Source: Bdellovibrionia bacterium
GTDB taxonomy: Bacteria > Bdellovibrionota > Bdellovibrionia > Bdellovibrionales > UBA1609
DNA: 50,488 nt
Assembly: GCA_030432925.1 (NCBI GenBank)
Contig: JAUILT010000009.1
Location: 1-50,488 of the forward strand
Direction: 5' to 3'
Shown piece by piece: positions 25,950-34,820 of the stretch. Each line of letters opens with the position of its first letter. Position 1 is the first letter of the stretch. The position numbers were made by a program, and so were the translations under genes. The notes under the pieces are model-generated. The model was not told the origin of the DNA. It saw nothing but the letters and a program-made list of their open reading frames with translations, and made no database searches.

Positions 25950-28096
25950 TATTTTTTTCCTTTCTGTCCGAGCGCCTGGAGGTAGGCAATCAATGCAGTG
26001 ATCTGTGTGCGTTCCAAATTCTCAGGAACAGACCCACCCGCAGCTTGAATTTCTTTTGTTAGCTCTGCTGCTAGAGTTATGGCTTCTTCTTCAGCAATCT
26101 TGTCGGCATTGGCAACAGTTTCATCACCATAGGGAACCCCCAGAGATTGCATCACAGAGAACTTTCTTCTTAGAGAGTAGAAGTCTATTTTTTTCTTTTC
26201 TAACCAAGGGTACCTAGGCATCAATGATGCCTCTACAAGGTCTCGCGGGTTGTTCATATGGCGCAGGTGCCATAGGTGGGGGTATTTACCACCCACTCGT
26301 GCCAAGTCTGGACCAGTTCTTTTGGACCCCCACTGAAAGGGGCGGTTGTATATGGACTCTTCGATTGTGGAAGCTTCTCCAAAGCGAATCACATCAAAAG
26401 GGAGTTTGCGGATCATCTGAGAGTGACACACATAACAGCCTTCTTTGACATAAATATCGCGTCCGGCTTGCTCTAAAGGAGTCCAGGGTTCAACCATGGC
26501 ATTTTTATCAATATACTTGTGAAGCGATAGAGTTGGGTAAATCTCAATGACTGAACCCACAGCAATGGCTAGAAAAGAGAGTATACTGAAGGTGATAACC
26601 ATACCTTCGAGCTTTCGGTGTCCCCCATCACCCGTATGACGACCATCTTTAGGGTGTACAGGGGCTGTGACCGCTTCAGCTTTTTCTTCCGCTGGGGCTG
26701 ATTGGATGGTCATGTATACGTTGTAAAGCATGATCAAAAAGCCAGCAATGAATAACAAGCCTCCGGCGGCTCTCACCCAGTAAAGGGGTACGATTTCAGT
26801 CACTGTCTGAACAAAGTCAGGATAAATTAATTGCCCTTTGTCATTAATAGCTTGCCACATTAGCCCTTGGGTCAATCCAGAAGCCATCATGGAGATGTAA
26901 TAAAGCAGAATGCCCGTCAATCCAATCCAAAAGTGAGTTGTAGCCAGTTTCATGCTATAGAGTTTTGTATTCCATAGTTTGGGAATTAAAAAATAAAGCA
27001 TTCCAAACGTTAGAAAACCATTCCAGCCCAGGGCTCCTCCATGTACGTGACCAATGATCCAATCCGTGTAGTGGGCCAAAGAGCTGACAGACTTGATAGA
27101 GAGTAGGGGTCCTTCAAATGTACTCATTCCATAAAAGGTAACAGCTGTAATGAGAAACTTGACGATGGGGTCTGTGCGGAGCAAGTGCCATGCACCTCTC
27201 AGGGTGAGAAGTCCGTTAATCATTCCCCCCCAGCTTGGAGCCCACAACATTAGAGAGAACACCATTCCCAGTGTTTGAGCCCAGTCAGGAAGAGCGGTGT
27301 TTAGTAAATGGTGAGGGCCAGCCCAGATGTAAATAAATACAAGTGCCCAGAAGTGAATAATAGAGAGTCGATAGGAGTAAATGGGCCGACCTGAAGCTTT
27401 GGGGACGTAGTAATACATGAGCCCTAGAAATGGTGTGGTTAAAAAGAAAGCCACTGCATTGTGACCGTACCACCACTGAACAAGAGCATCTTGAATGCCC
27501 GCCCAAACAGGGTAGCTTTGCATCATTCCCACAGGAACTTCCAGAGAGTTGAAGATATGCAGAACCGCTACTGTTATGATAGTAGCAATATAAAACCAAA
27601 TAGCCACATACATGTGTTTTTCACGTCGTCGAATAAGAGTTCCAAAAAAGTTGACAGCAAAAATCACCCAAACAACAGTGATGGCAATATCGATAGGCCA
27701 TTCAAGTTCGGCATACTCTTTACTTTGGCTAAACCCAAGAGGGAGCGAGATTGCAGCAGCTAGAATAATAGCTTGCCAACCCCAAAAATGGGCCCAACTG
27801 AGCGTATCGTTGAACATTCGAGTTTTCAGTAGCCTTTGACTGGAATGATAAATGCCAGCGAAAATGGCATTCCCTGCAAAGGCAAAGATGGCGGCATTGG
27901 TATGAAGGGGACGAATCCTTCCAAAGGTCAGCCACTCAAGGTTGAAGTTAAAAGGCCAATAAGCGAGTTGTAGGGCTGCCAGCAGGCCTACGATAAATGC
28001 TACTAGGCCAAAAACAAGTGTGGCAAGGGTGAACGCTTTGACAATTTTATCGTCGTAGGTTTCGTTCAGGAGCGGCCCTCCAGTTGCTTCAGACAT
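25949..28096 (-). CDS. ccoNO: Fused cbb3 oxidase subunits CcoN-CcoO
   Basis: One 715-residue chain joins CcoN, the heme-copper catalytic subunit, with CcoO, the membrane-anchored mono-heme c subunit. CcoN motifs include RPLHTNAAIFAFAGNAIF (heme b ligand His), QWWYGHNAVAFFLTT and HYTDWIIGHVHGGALGW. The CcoO part starts near residue 510 with another helix, and carries heme site CYVCHSQMIR. The ATG at 28096 is chosen because GGAGG lies 5 bases upstream; the open frame extends to 28138. The start overlaps ccoS by 8 bases. The enzyme reduces O2 with high affinity and pumps protons. Confidence 0.95.
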   Translation of the reverse strand: MSEATGGPLLNETYDDKIVKAFTLATLVFGLVAFIVGLLAALQLAYWPFNFNLEWLTFGRIRPLHTNAAIFAFAGNAIFAGIYHSSQRLLKTRMFNDTLSWAHFWGWQAIILAAAISLPLGFSQSKEYAELEWPIDIAITVVWVIFAVNFFGTLIRRREKHMYVAIWFYIATIITVAVLHIFNSLEVPVGMMQSYPVWAGIQDALVQWWYGHNAVAFFLTTPFLGLMYYYVPKASGRPIYSYRLSIIHFWALVFIYIWAGPHHLLNTALPDWAQTLGMVFSLMLWAPSWGGMINGLLTLRGAWHLLRTDPIVKFLITAVTFYGMSTFEGPLLSIKSVSSLAHYTDWIIGHVHGGALGWNGFLTFGMLYFLIPKLWNTKLYSMKLATTHFWIGLTGILLYYISMMASGLTQGLMWQAINDKGQLIYPDFVQTVTEIVPLYWVRAAGGLLFIAGFLIMLYNVYMTIQSAPAEEKAEAVTAPVHPKDGRHTGDGGHRKLEGMVITFSILSFLAIAVGSVIEIYPTLSLHKYIDKNAMVEPWTPLEQAGRDIYVKEGCYVCHSQMIRKLPFDVIRFGEASTIEESIYNRPFQWGSKRTGPDLARVGGKYPHLWHLRHMNNPRDLVEASLMPRYPWLEKKKIDFYSLRRKFSVMQSLGVPYGDETVANADKIAEEEAITLAAELTKEIQAAGGSVPENLERTQITALIAYLQALGQKGKK

Positions 28097-28289
28097 GTGT
28101 TCCTCCGTTGTTTCTACTAGAAGTGAACGATCGTTCACCCCTTACTTTTTTGTCATCATCTATTAACATCCGGTGCGCGGGGGTCACCAGATCTTCAAAC
28201 TGTCCTTTACGGGCCGCCCAAATAAAGGCGGTTAGAAAAAAGCCTCCCAAAAGCACAGCGGCAGGGATCAGAATATATAGGATACTCAT
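28089..28289 (-). CDS. ccoS: cbb3 oxidase maturation protein CcoS
   Basis: 66 residues: one N-terminal membrane helix (MSILYILIPAAVLLGGFFLTAFIWA), then WAARKGQFEDLVTPAHRML, which is typical of CcoS, needed for cofactor insertion. It is coupled at both ends: ATGA overlap with ccoI and 8 bases overlap with ccoNO. Confidence 0.9.
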   Translation of the reverse strand: MSILYILIPAAVLLGGFFLTAFIWAARKGQFEDLVTPAHRMLIDDDKKVRGERSFTSSRNNGGTHV

Positions 28290-30541
28290 GAGACGATCAC
28301 CTGCGAAAACTTCCTTTGTTTATTGGTTATACCTCTATTGTTTTTTGTCTTTTTGGATTTGTCCAGTGTTCGAAGCCTTGAAGTTCCCCAAACAGTCGAA
28401 GTCATTACTGTCAGAGATGACAAAGGCATCAAAATAGCTGCAACAAGTGGGTTTACATAGCCCATCAGAGCTAGAATACCAAAGCTGATGTTATAGGTAA
28501 CACTAATGAAGAGATTTCTTTTAATGACTTTTCTTGTTTCTTTAGCGAGAAGTAGTAGGTCAGGAATAAGTTGCACACCGGCATGGGTGAGGTAAATATC
28601 TGAGGCCGCCAGTGAGTTTTTCATGCTGCCGTGAACAGAGATTCCCACATCGGCGGCAGCCAAGGCCACAGAGTCATTGACGCCATCCCCGACCATCATT
28701 GTGTGAGAAAGGCTACTAATCACCTGTTGTTTTTGCTCAGGTGAACAAGAGGAGTAAACCCGAGATTCAGAAATCTTTAACGCTTGCGCTACATGTTGGC
28801 TAGGGGCAGAGAGGTCCCCCGTCAATAGGTGAACAGAAAACCCCATTCTTTCTAGGCTCTGGCAAGTCTCTCGACTGGACTCGCGTATTTCATCAGCAAA
28901 TTGGAATTGGGCGATGAGTTTTTCGTCTTTGTAAAAGTCTACGGATGTTCCGTAGTTATTAAGATTTTGAGTGGTAGATTTTCGAGCAGAGTATTGATGG
29001 CCCTCCACTTCACCTCTGAGGCCCCCTGATTTGAGTGGATGGCTTGCATGCACTTTAGGCAGGTGCTGTGGGGAGATTTTATCTTGAAAGTACTCCACGA
29101 GACAATAGGCCACAGGGTGGTGAGAGAGTGATTCCAGAGCTACAAGGGCTTTTTCATCGTTTTGAGTCATCAAATTTTGGCCAATGGAAGTGAGTTGTAG
29201 CTGCCCTGTAGTGAGAGTTCCTGTTTTGTCAAAAACGATATTTTTTACTTGAAACAAAGCTTCTAGAACAGCGGCATTTTTTATGATAGCTCCCAACTTT
29301 GCAGATCTCATCAGGGCGAGGCTTTGGGCGAACGGTGTGGCTAAGGCCAGCGCACAGGGGCAGGCCAGTATGATGAGGGCCAGAGATCTTCGAATGGCCT
29401 CTTCAGAATCCACCCATATGTAAGAAGTCAAAAATACAGCGCTTATTGTCAGAATCGCCATGGTGAAGTACTTGGCGACTTGGTCTGTCAGAGTAAGAAG
29501 TGGGGTTTTACTCATGAGCTCTTTTTCCATTTGCTGAAAAACCTGTCCCATTCGAGTGGCATCACCCGTTTTTTGCACCTGCATAGAAACAGGATCTGAT
29601 ATCCAAAGAGTGCCAGCAAAAACACTTTGTCTGGGCCCTACTTTTTCTGGCAAAGACTCTCCGGTGAGCACAGAGGAGTTCAAAAAACCACCCTCGCTGA
29701 GAAGCTGACCATCTGCTGGAAGCTGTTTGCCAGGCACCAATTGTACTATGTCTCCTGCCTGTAATTCCTCTATAGGTCGACTTTTCCAACCTGTGGGTGT
29801 CTTGACAAGAGCTTGAGATGTACTCAAGAAAGACTGCAGGTATTTGGGGTTGAGAAATTTCTTTTGCAGTTCAGAGAGAAAATGTCGACTGGAGAGGAGA
29901 AGGAAGACCAGCACTGCCAGAGAATCAAAGTAGATATCTCCGCGAGTAAAAACCAGATGATAAAAACTCAAAAGAGTTCCTCCGATAAGAGCCATCACAA
30001 TGGGAAGGTCAATGGAGATCTGACGTTGAGAAAGGTCTGACCAAGCCACTTTATAAAACGGAAGAGCACTGTAAAAGAATACAGGTAAAAACAAAAGGGC
30101 TGAAACCCACTCAAAGTAGTTGCGAAACTCCGATTGGTCTGCACCCGAGTAGAGGGAGACAGAGAGCAACATGATATTGCCCGCGGCCACTCCAGCCACT
30201 CCTATTTTATAGAGGCTTCTGCGGCTCGCCTGTTTTTGAGCTTGCTCTTGGTCTTGGTCCACTTTGAGGGGAGTGGTTGGAAAGCCTAAATTTTCAACAG
30301 TTTTGGCTAATTCAGGCAGAGAGGCTTTACTAGAAACCTGAAAATTTAAAATGGATCGCCCCATATCCATGCGCACATTCTGAACTTCAGGGTGGTCCCA
30401 AAAGGCAGATTCGATTTTTTGTAAGCAATGACTGCATTTGACCCCCTCCACAAAACAGCGAAAATGGCCTTTTGGAGCATAGGTTTCACGGGCCGTGTGG
30501 CCGCTGAGAAACTGAAAGTCTTTAGAGGATATTTGGTTCAT
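28286..30541 (-). CDS. ccoI: Copper-translocating P1B-type ATPase CcoI
   Basis: A P-type ATPase of the FixI/CcoI kind that moves copper out of the cytoplasm for loading into the cbb3 oxidase. Visible are an N-terminal HMA domain with GVKCSHCLQKIE, eight predicted helices, the metal site CPCALALATP, the phosphorylation loop DKTGTLTTG and the hinge GDGVNDSVALAAADVGI. The ATG at 30541 is preferred over the GTG at 30550 (GGTGGTGGGA upstream). First gene of the cco operon, with a candidate sigma-54 promoter 54 bases upstream. Confidence 0.94.
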   Translation of the reverse strand: MNQISSKDFQFLSGHTARETYAPKGHFRCFVEGVKCSHCLQKIESAFWDHPEVQNVRMDMGRSILNFQVSSKASLPELAKTVENLGFPTTPLKVDQDQEQAQKQASRRSLYKIGVAGVAAGNIMLLSVSLYSGADQSEFRNYFEWVSALLFLPVFFYSALPFYKVAWSDLSQRQISIDLPIVMALIGGTLLSFYHLVFTRGDIYFDSLAVLVFLLLSSRHFLSELQKKFLNPKYLQSFLSTSQALVKTPTGWKSRPIEELQAGDIVQLVPGKQLPADGQLLSEGGFLNSSVLTGESLPEKVGPRQSVFAGTLWISDPVSMQVQKTGDATRMGQVFQQMEKELMSKTPLLTLTDQVAKYFTMAILTISAVFLTSYIWVDSEEAIRRSLALIILACPCALALATPFAQSLALMRSAKLGAIIKNAAVLEALFQVKNIVFDKTGTLTTGQLQLTSIGQNLMTQNDEKALVALESLSHHPVAYCLVEYFQDKISPQHLPKVHASHPLKSGGLRGEVEGHQYSARKSTTQNLNNYGTSVDFYKDEKLIAQFQFADEIRESSRETCQSLERMGFSVHLLTGDLSAPSQHVAQALKISESRVYSSCSPEQKQQVISSLSHTMMVGDGVNDSVALAAADVGISVHGSMKNSLAASDIYLTHAGVQLIPDLLLLAKETRKVIKRNLFISVTYNISFGILALMGYVNPLVAAILMPLSSLTVMTSTVWGTSRLRTLDKSKKTKNNRGITNKQRKFSQVIVS

Positions 30542-30593
30542 TCCCACCACCCTACCGGATTATTTTAAAAAAGGGCATCAATTCAAAGGAGTG

Positions 30594-30609
30594 TGCAGGG
30601 AGTGTGCCG
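30594..30609 (-). promoter_or_regulatory. Candidate sigma-54 promoter of the cbb3 operon
   Basis: On the minus strand CGGCACACTCCCTGCA fits TGGCAC-N5-TTGCA except for two bases, with exact GG-N10-GC spacing. GC is 54 bases from the ccoI ATG. A nested dyad (30648-30685) lies about 85 bases upstream of the predicted start. Confidence 0.55.
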
Positions 30610-30647
30610 TACTAAAAGTTAACTTATGGGAGGTTGAATGGAGATTC

Positions 30648-30685
30648 GGGACATTCTGACACATTGAGAGTTGTCAAAGGGTCCC
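30648..30685. promoter_or_regulatory. Nested 38-bp dyad between ccoI and the sigma-54 activator gene
   Basis: A symmetric arrangement: GGGAC (30648-30652), 4 bases, TGAC (30657-30660), 12 bases, GTCA (30673-30676), 4 bases, GTCCC (30681-30685). The inner part TGACACATT-N7-GTCAA recurs at 891-911; the outer start GGGACATTCTG recurs inverted at 33391-33401. Its position fits an enhancer-binding-protein site serving one or both divergent genes. Confidence 0.5.
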
Positions 30686-30764
30686 AATCTCTCTTTGCTT
30701 CTTACTCCAATTGGGGATATCTACAAATTCTCAAACAGCTTCTGAGTTGAGATTGGGTGATATT

Positions 30765-32186
30765 ATGGTGAGTAAAGGTAAGATTCTGGTGATTGACGAT
30801 GACCAGGAAATGAAAAGTCTAATGCAGGATTTTCTCCAGGGACAAGGCTATGAGGTTCAGGCCTTTTCTTTGGGAACAGAGGCCTTTGAGTTGATCAAAG
30901 AGACTTTGGATCAACAAGGGGATTGGCCGGAGCTGGACCTAGTTGTCTCTGATGTGCAAATGCCTGAGATGGATGGGATGGAGCTGACTCAGAGGTTGCA
31001 TCGGATGCTTCCCGATGTTCCTGTGATATTGGTCACAGCATTTGGAAGTATCGACTCAGCGATTGAAGCCACTCGTCAAGGAGCCCACGACTATGTCGTT
31101 AAACCCTTTCAGTTGAAAGAACTCGGAGTTCGGGTAGAAAAGGCCGTACAACTCAGGCAACTCAAGAAGGAAAATACCTTATTGCGGCGGGAAGTTAAAA
31201 AAAATTGGACCTATGCTCAAATCATAGGCAAATCTCGGGCCATGAAAAATGTCTTTGATATGATTGATCGAGTGGCCTCAGCTACGGCCAATGTTTTGAT
31301 TCAGGGAGAAAGTGGAACTGGAAAAGAGCTTGTGGCAAGAGCCATCCATGAGCAGGGGGGGCGGAGGCAGGGGCCTTTTGTGGCCATTAATTGTACAGCT
31401 ATTCCCGATACGCTGTTGGAATCAGAGCTTTTTGGACATGCTAAAGGTGCTTTTACTGGAGCTATTGCTAAAAAGAAAGGCTTATTTGAAGAGGCTCATG
31501 GAGGGACTCTTTTTCTGGATGAAATTGGAGACCTGGACCTGTCTCTTCAAGCCAAATTACTTCGGGTGATCCAGGAGAAACGTATTAAGCCTGTGGGCGA
31601 TAATGAGTATAAAGACATAGATGTCAGAATTATTTCCGCCACTCATAAAGACCTACAAAAAGCTGTTAAAGAGGATCTTTTTCGGGAGGACTTATTCTAT
31701 CGTCTAAGTGTGATTCCTATTGTTATTCCTCCTTTGAGGTATCGACGCGAAGATATTCCTCTTTTGGCTCAATTTTTTATAGATAAATATGCTGCTAGCA
31801 ATAAGTCTTCCGTACGTGGCTTTACTAAGGCTGCCATGGGTAAGATGATGTCGGCTCCCTGGGATGGCAATGTTCGAGAGCTAGAAAACATTATGGAACG
31901 AGTTGTGGTATTAACTGACAGAGACTTAGTGGAGGTCGAAGACCTGCCCCTTCAGGAGACTGCGGACAGTGAAGGGTTTTTTGCCAATACGAATGTGGAT
32001 CTTCCCACATTAGAGCAGTTAGAAAAACGTTATATGAAACATGTATTGGACCGAGTTGGCGGTAAAAAAGAAAAGGCCGCTCAAATTTTAGGTATTAATC
32101 GTCGCACTCTTTATCGCAAAGAGCGAGAGTATGGGTTTGTGGTCGATGAGGTTGGAGATACTATATCGGGGCCTGCAGAACAATAG
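30765..32186 (+). CDS. NtrC-family sigma-54-dependent response regulator
   Basis: A 473-residue activator with all three parts: an N-terminal receiver (acidic DDD at 11-13, phospho-Asp63 in VVSDVQMP), a central AAA+ domain (GESGTGKELVARAIH and the sigma-54 contact loop GAFTGA), and a C-terminal Fis-type HTH (EKAAQILGINRRTLYRKE). When phosphorylated it should open sigma-54 promoters. I use ATG 30765; the TTG at 30711 lacks support. The 3' end overlaps the convergent kinase gene by 26 bases. Its own upstream region shares the nested dyad with the cco operon, which suggests it may regulate that operon. Confidence 0.93.
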   Translation: MVSKGKILVIDDDQEMKSLMQDFLQGQGYEVQAFSLGTEAFELIKETLDQQGDWPELDLVVSDVQMPEMDGMELTQRLHRMLPDVPVILVTAFGSIDSAIEATRQGAHDYVVKPFQLKELGVRVEKAVQLRQLKKENTLLRREVKKNWTYAQIIGKSRAMKNVFDMIDRVASATANVLIQGESGTGKELVARAIHEQGGRRQGPFVAINCTAIPDTLLESELFGHAKGAFTGAIAKKKGLFEEAHGGTLFLDEIGDLDLSLQAKLLRVIQEKRIKPVGDNEYKDIDVRIISATHKDLQKAVKEDLFREDLFYRLSVIPIVIPPLRYRREDIPLLAQFFIDKYAASNKSSVRGFTKAAMGKMMSAPWDGNVRELENIMERVVVLTDRDLVEVEDLPLQETADSEGFFANTNVDLPTLEQLEKRYMKHVLDRVGGKKEKAAQILGINRRTLYRKEREYGFVVDEVGDTISGPAEQ

Positions 32187-33267
32187 TCATACAGGTACCA
32201 ACCCCCTCAGAAGATTCCACTTGAATATGTCCACCCAGTTCTTCGACAATTCGGTAAACAATGGCCAGGCCCAGCCCTGTTCCCTCAGAAGTGGGCTTAG
32301 TGGTAAAAAATGGATGAAAGATTTTATCAATCACACCCGAAGGGATTCCTCCACCTGTGTCATGAACCATCAGGTATACATTTTTTGCTGAGGATTGGCA
32401 GGAGACACGAATGGACCTTTCGCTGTCGGGAACCTTTTCAGCATGGGAAATAATTGCATGAGTGGAGTTAACTAATAAGTTGATCAGTACTTGTTCCAGT
32501 TTATTACAATCAGCGAGAGCTTGGGATTCTTTAGGGATTTCGTTGTTAAATTGAATTTTATGTTTGCGAAAACGCTGTACAAGAAGTTCTTCAACCTCAG
32601 ATGCCATCATGTAAAGGTTGACATTGACCAGTGGTTCACTGGAGGTTTTCCGACTGAGTCGTAATAGGGAGGAGATCAATGTGGAGATTCGATCTGCTTG
32701 TTTAATAATAATTTCTAAACTTTTTTGTAGAGGAGAGGACTCGTCCATTTGCATTTGCATCATTTCTGCTCGCCCTCGGATGACTCCCACGGGAGTTCCT
32801 ATTTCATGGGCCAGCCCACTCGTCAGTTCACCAATGGTCGCCAGTCGATCTTGTTGGGCCACCTGGTCTTCAAGAGTTTTTTGGCGCCTTAAGTCCAGAG
32901 CCAAGCCCATGTATCCAAGAATATCGCCATTGTCTGCCCGGTAGGGGGTGATATTCAAAAGAACAGGAATTTCCTCACCGTTTTTAGCTAGATTGATCAA
33001 TTCGCCGCGCCAGGACCCTTTCTCAGGGTCCAAAATTTTTTTCCACATTTTCTGATAAAAGTCTTGAGTCTGATATTGAGAGCGTAGGAGGCGAGGGGTT
33101 TGTCCCAGAGCTTCTTTTATTGAGTAGCCATAGGTTTTGCACCAGGATTCATTGACGTAAATCAGCTCAGCCTTTTTATTGGTGATCATGATGGGCTCAT
33201 AGCAGTCTTGCACACACTTAAAAAATACACCGTCTGTTTTATTTAAAAAGTGAGCTGGTGAGGTCAC
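32161..33267 (-). CDS. PAS-domain sensor histidine kinase
   Basis: A 368-residue cytosolic kinase: PAS domain (about 10-125, with a PAC-like end), HisKA with the phospho-His in LAHEIGTPVGVIRGRAE, and a HATPase_c domain with N box (LINLLVNSTHAI), G1 (DTGGGIPSG), F (FHPFFTTKP) and G2 (GTGLGLAIVYRIVEELGG). No membrane helix is seen, so the signal is probably intracellular (redox, oxygen or a metabolite). GTG start with AAGGA upstream. Convergent with the sigma-54 activator and probably its partner. Confidence 0.92.
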   Translation of the reverse strand: MTSPAHFLNKTDGVFFKCVQDCYEPIMITNKKAELIYVNESWCKTYGYSIKEALGQTPRLLRSQYQTQDFYQKMWKKILDPEKGSWRGELINLAKNGEEIPVLLNITPYRADNGDILGYMGLALDLRRQKTLEDQVAQQDRLATIGELTSGLAHEIGTPVGVIRGRAEMMQMQMDESSPLQKSLEIIIKQADRISTLISSLLRLSRKTSSEPLVNVNLYMMASEVEELLVQRFRKHKIQFNNEIPKESQALADCNKLEQVLINLLVNSTHAIISHAEKVPDSERSIRVSCQSSAKNVYLMVHDTGGGIPSGVIDKIFHPFFTTKPTSEGTGLGLAIVYRIVEELGGHIQVESSEGVGTCMTIVLQAPI

Positions 33268-33301
33268 AAAAATTCCTTATATCCACCGTCAGATAGTTTT
33301 T

Positions 33302-33317
33302 TGGCACATATTGTGCT
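33302..33317 (+). promoter_or_regulatory. Candidate sigma-54 promoter upstream of the receiver gene
   Basis: TGGCACATATTGTGCT has GG-N10-GC spacing and a perfect -24 but an imperfect -12. It also contains a perfect dyad (GCACA-TAT-TGTGC), so it could be an operator instead. GC is 130 bases before the ATG at 33446, a longer leader than in the other cases. Confidence 0.3.
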
Positions 33318-33386
33318 TCTTAGAGCGTATGAGATTAGCCTGGATGATCTTTGAAGTCTATTTTCAGGTTTTTCCACTGCATCATT

Positions 33387-33401
33387 GGGACAGAATGTCC
33401 C
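33387..33401. promoter_or_regulatory. Palindromic operator-like site GGGACA-GAA-TGTCCC
   Basis: A perfect 6-bp inverted repeat with 3-base centre, between the divergent kinase and receiver genes. Its complement matches 13 of 15 bases at 30648-30662 upstream of the sigma-54 activator, so the three regulator genes may share a binding protein. Confidence 0.45.
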
Positions 33402-33445
33402 TCGCAGGCAGTCAAACAGTCCCGTTGGGTTGAAGTGAGGGGGGT

Positions 33446-33820
33446 ATGCATAACAATCGACTTTTTATCATAGATGATGATGAGGCCATGCTGACCCTAC
33501 TGGTTGAATTTTTTGATTCCCAGGGGTTTGATGTGAGAGAGTTTCGATCTGCTCAGGCAGCGGTGGAGGCTTTGCAGAATGTGCCCGAGCAGGTGGTTCA
33601 TGCAGTGATTTCTGATATTAATATGCCTTTGATGAGCGGTATAGAATTCATTGAGTGGATGAGAGGTAAGATTCATGTACCAGTGATTTTAATTTCTGCC
33701 TTTGGCAGTGCCGAGTTGGAAAAACAGGCTTTAGAAGCCGGGGCCCGGTTTTTTATGAAAAAACCCTTTGCATTATCTGCTCTGAAGAAAGCCGTGGAAA
33801 CGGTGGTCAAGGCGTCATGA
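33446..33820 (+). CDS. Single-domain response regulator receiver
   Basis: 124 residues, a CheY-like receiver with no output domain. Acidic pocket DDD at 10-12, phospho-acceptor Asp57 in ISDINMP and the conserved Lys in FMKKPF. ATG 33446 has GAGGGGGG just upstream. It may take phosphate from the neighbouring PAS kinase and act as a relay or sink. The ApbE-like gene starts within its stop codon (ATGA). Confidence 0.9.
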   Translation: MHNNRLFIIDDDEAMLTLLVEFFDSQGFDVREFRSAQAAVEALQNVPEQVVHAVISDINMPLMSGIEFIEWMRGKIHVPVILISAFGSAELEKQALEAGARFFMKKPFALSALKKAVETVVKAS

Positions 33821-34647
33821 GTCTTTCCCCTGGGGGAACAGTTCTGGGGCTTTTTTTAGCTATGGTTGGCTGCACCCAGCTGTCAAAACCATTGCCCATT
33901 AAGTTGGTGACTCGAGTTCAGAAGCATATGGGGACTCTCATTGAAATTCGTGTGCCCAAATCTGGGCTGTTGGCTTCGGAGGAGGCTTTTCAAGTTTTTG
34001 CAGATCTGGATCAGAAGCTCTCCACTTTTAAAAGGGATTCTGAGATCTCCCTTTTGAATAGAGGGAAGAGCCTCATTCTTTCTCCTGAAACCAAAGAAGT
34101 TCTTCAGATTTCCGAAGTTATGAAGCAAAGGTCAGGTGGTTTTTTTGATATTCAAAAAGGCAATGTTGGTGGTCCAAGGGATTTGGGAGGCGTTGGGAAA
34201 GGTTTTGCCGTAGACAAGGCCCGAAAAATTTTAAAACGAGCAGGTGTTCACTACGGTTTGGTTGCTGCAAGTGGCGATATATTTTGTTTTCACGCTTGTA
34301 AGGTGGCTATCCGGGACCCCAGGCTCAAGACCCAAAAACCACTGATGCAGGGGATTTTAAAATCTGGAGGCTGGGCAATTTCTACAAGTGGTCGAGACTG
34401 GAGGGATCATATTGTTACGCCCGGAACACATGAAAAACCCAATCATTGGATGAGTGTGACGTTGATCTCGCAGGCCATGTCCAACGCTGAACTGGATGCC
34501 TGGGCGACGGCACTGTTTGCTATGCCAGAGAATAGAGCATTGAAGGTTTTGAATTCATTGGATCATGTACATTACTACATTGTGACCTCCGAGGAACTCA
34601 TTTTGAAGAGTTCCCATTGGAGGGAGCAGTTTTTGGAGGGGGCTTAA
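33817..34647 (+). CDS. apbE: FAD:protein FMN transferase (ApbE family) lipoprotein
   Basis: ApbE proteins attach FMN covalently to Thr of periplasmic electron-transfer subunits. The 276-residue sequence has a lipobox (LAMVGC), the entry motif MGTLIEIRV, a central DLGGVGKGFAVDKA, GLVAASGDIF, and a C-terminal SNAELDAWATALFAMP. All match the family. It overlaps the receiver gene by four bases. No obvious flavoprotein substrate lies in the window. Confidence 0.9.
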   Translation: MSLSPGGTVLGLFLAMVGCTQLSKPLPIKLVTRVQKHMGTLIEIRVPKSGLLASEEAFQVFADLDQKLSTFKRDSEISLLNRGKSLILSPETKEVLQISEVMKQRSGGFFDIQKGNVGGPRDLGGVGKGFAVDKARKILKRAGVHYGLVAASGDIFCFHACKVAIRDPRLKTQKPLMQGILKSGGWAISTSGRDWRDHIVTPGTHEKPNHWMSVTLISQAMSNAELDAWATALFAMPENRALKVLNSLDHVHYYIVTSEELILKSSHWREQFLEGA

Positions 34648-34714
34648 ACCGGATAGCATAAGGGGGCTTGTTCTGGGTTGTTTTTTCTTCAATTCAGTAT
34701 TGGCTTTTTTCAAA

Positions 34715-34741
34715 AAGAGGGCTCTCAAGCCCTCTTTTTTT
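34715..34741 (+). terminator. Rho-independent terminator
   Basis: AAGAGGGCT (34715-34723) and AGCCCTCTT (34728-34736) form a perfect 9-bp stem with a 4-base loop, running into a T-tract. It ends the receiver-apbE transcript, which argues that the open frame from 34668 is not used and the next gene starts at 34821. Confidence 0.85.
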
Positions 34742-34820
34742 ACGTCTTCGTACAGCTTGTGGTAGCTTGAGAATCTCAAGATTCATGTCATTCCTGATAA
34801 GGAATAAAGAGAGGGAGTTT

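Noticed and set aside
34668-34820. Upstream extension of the 34821 secreted gene
   Set aside because: The extension would run through a strong terminator hairpin, and a clear ribosome site and signal peptide begin at 34821.
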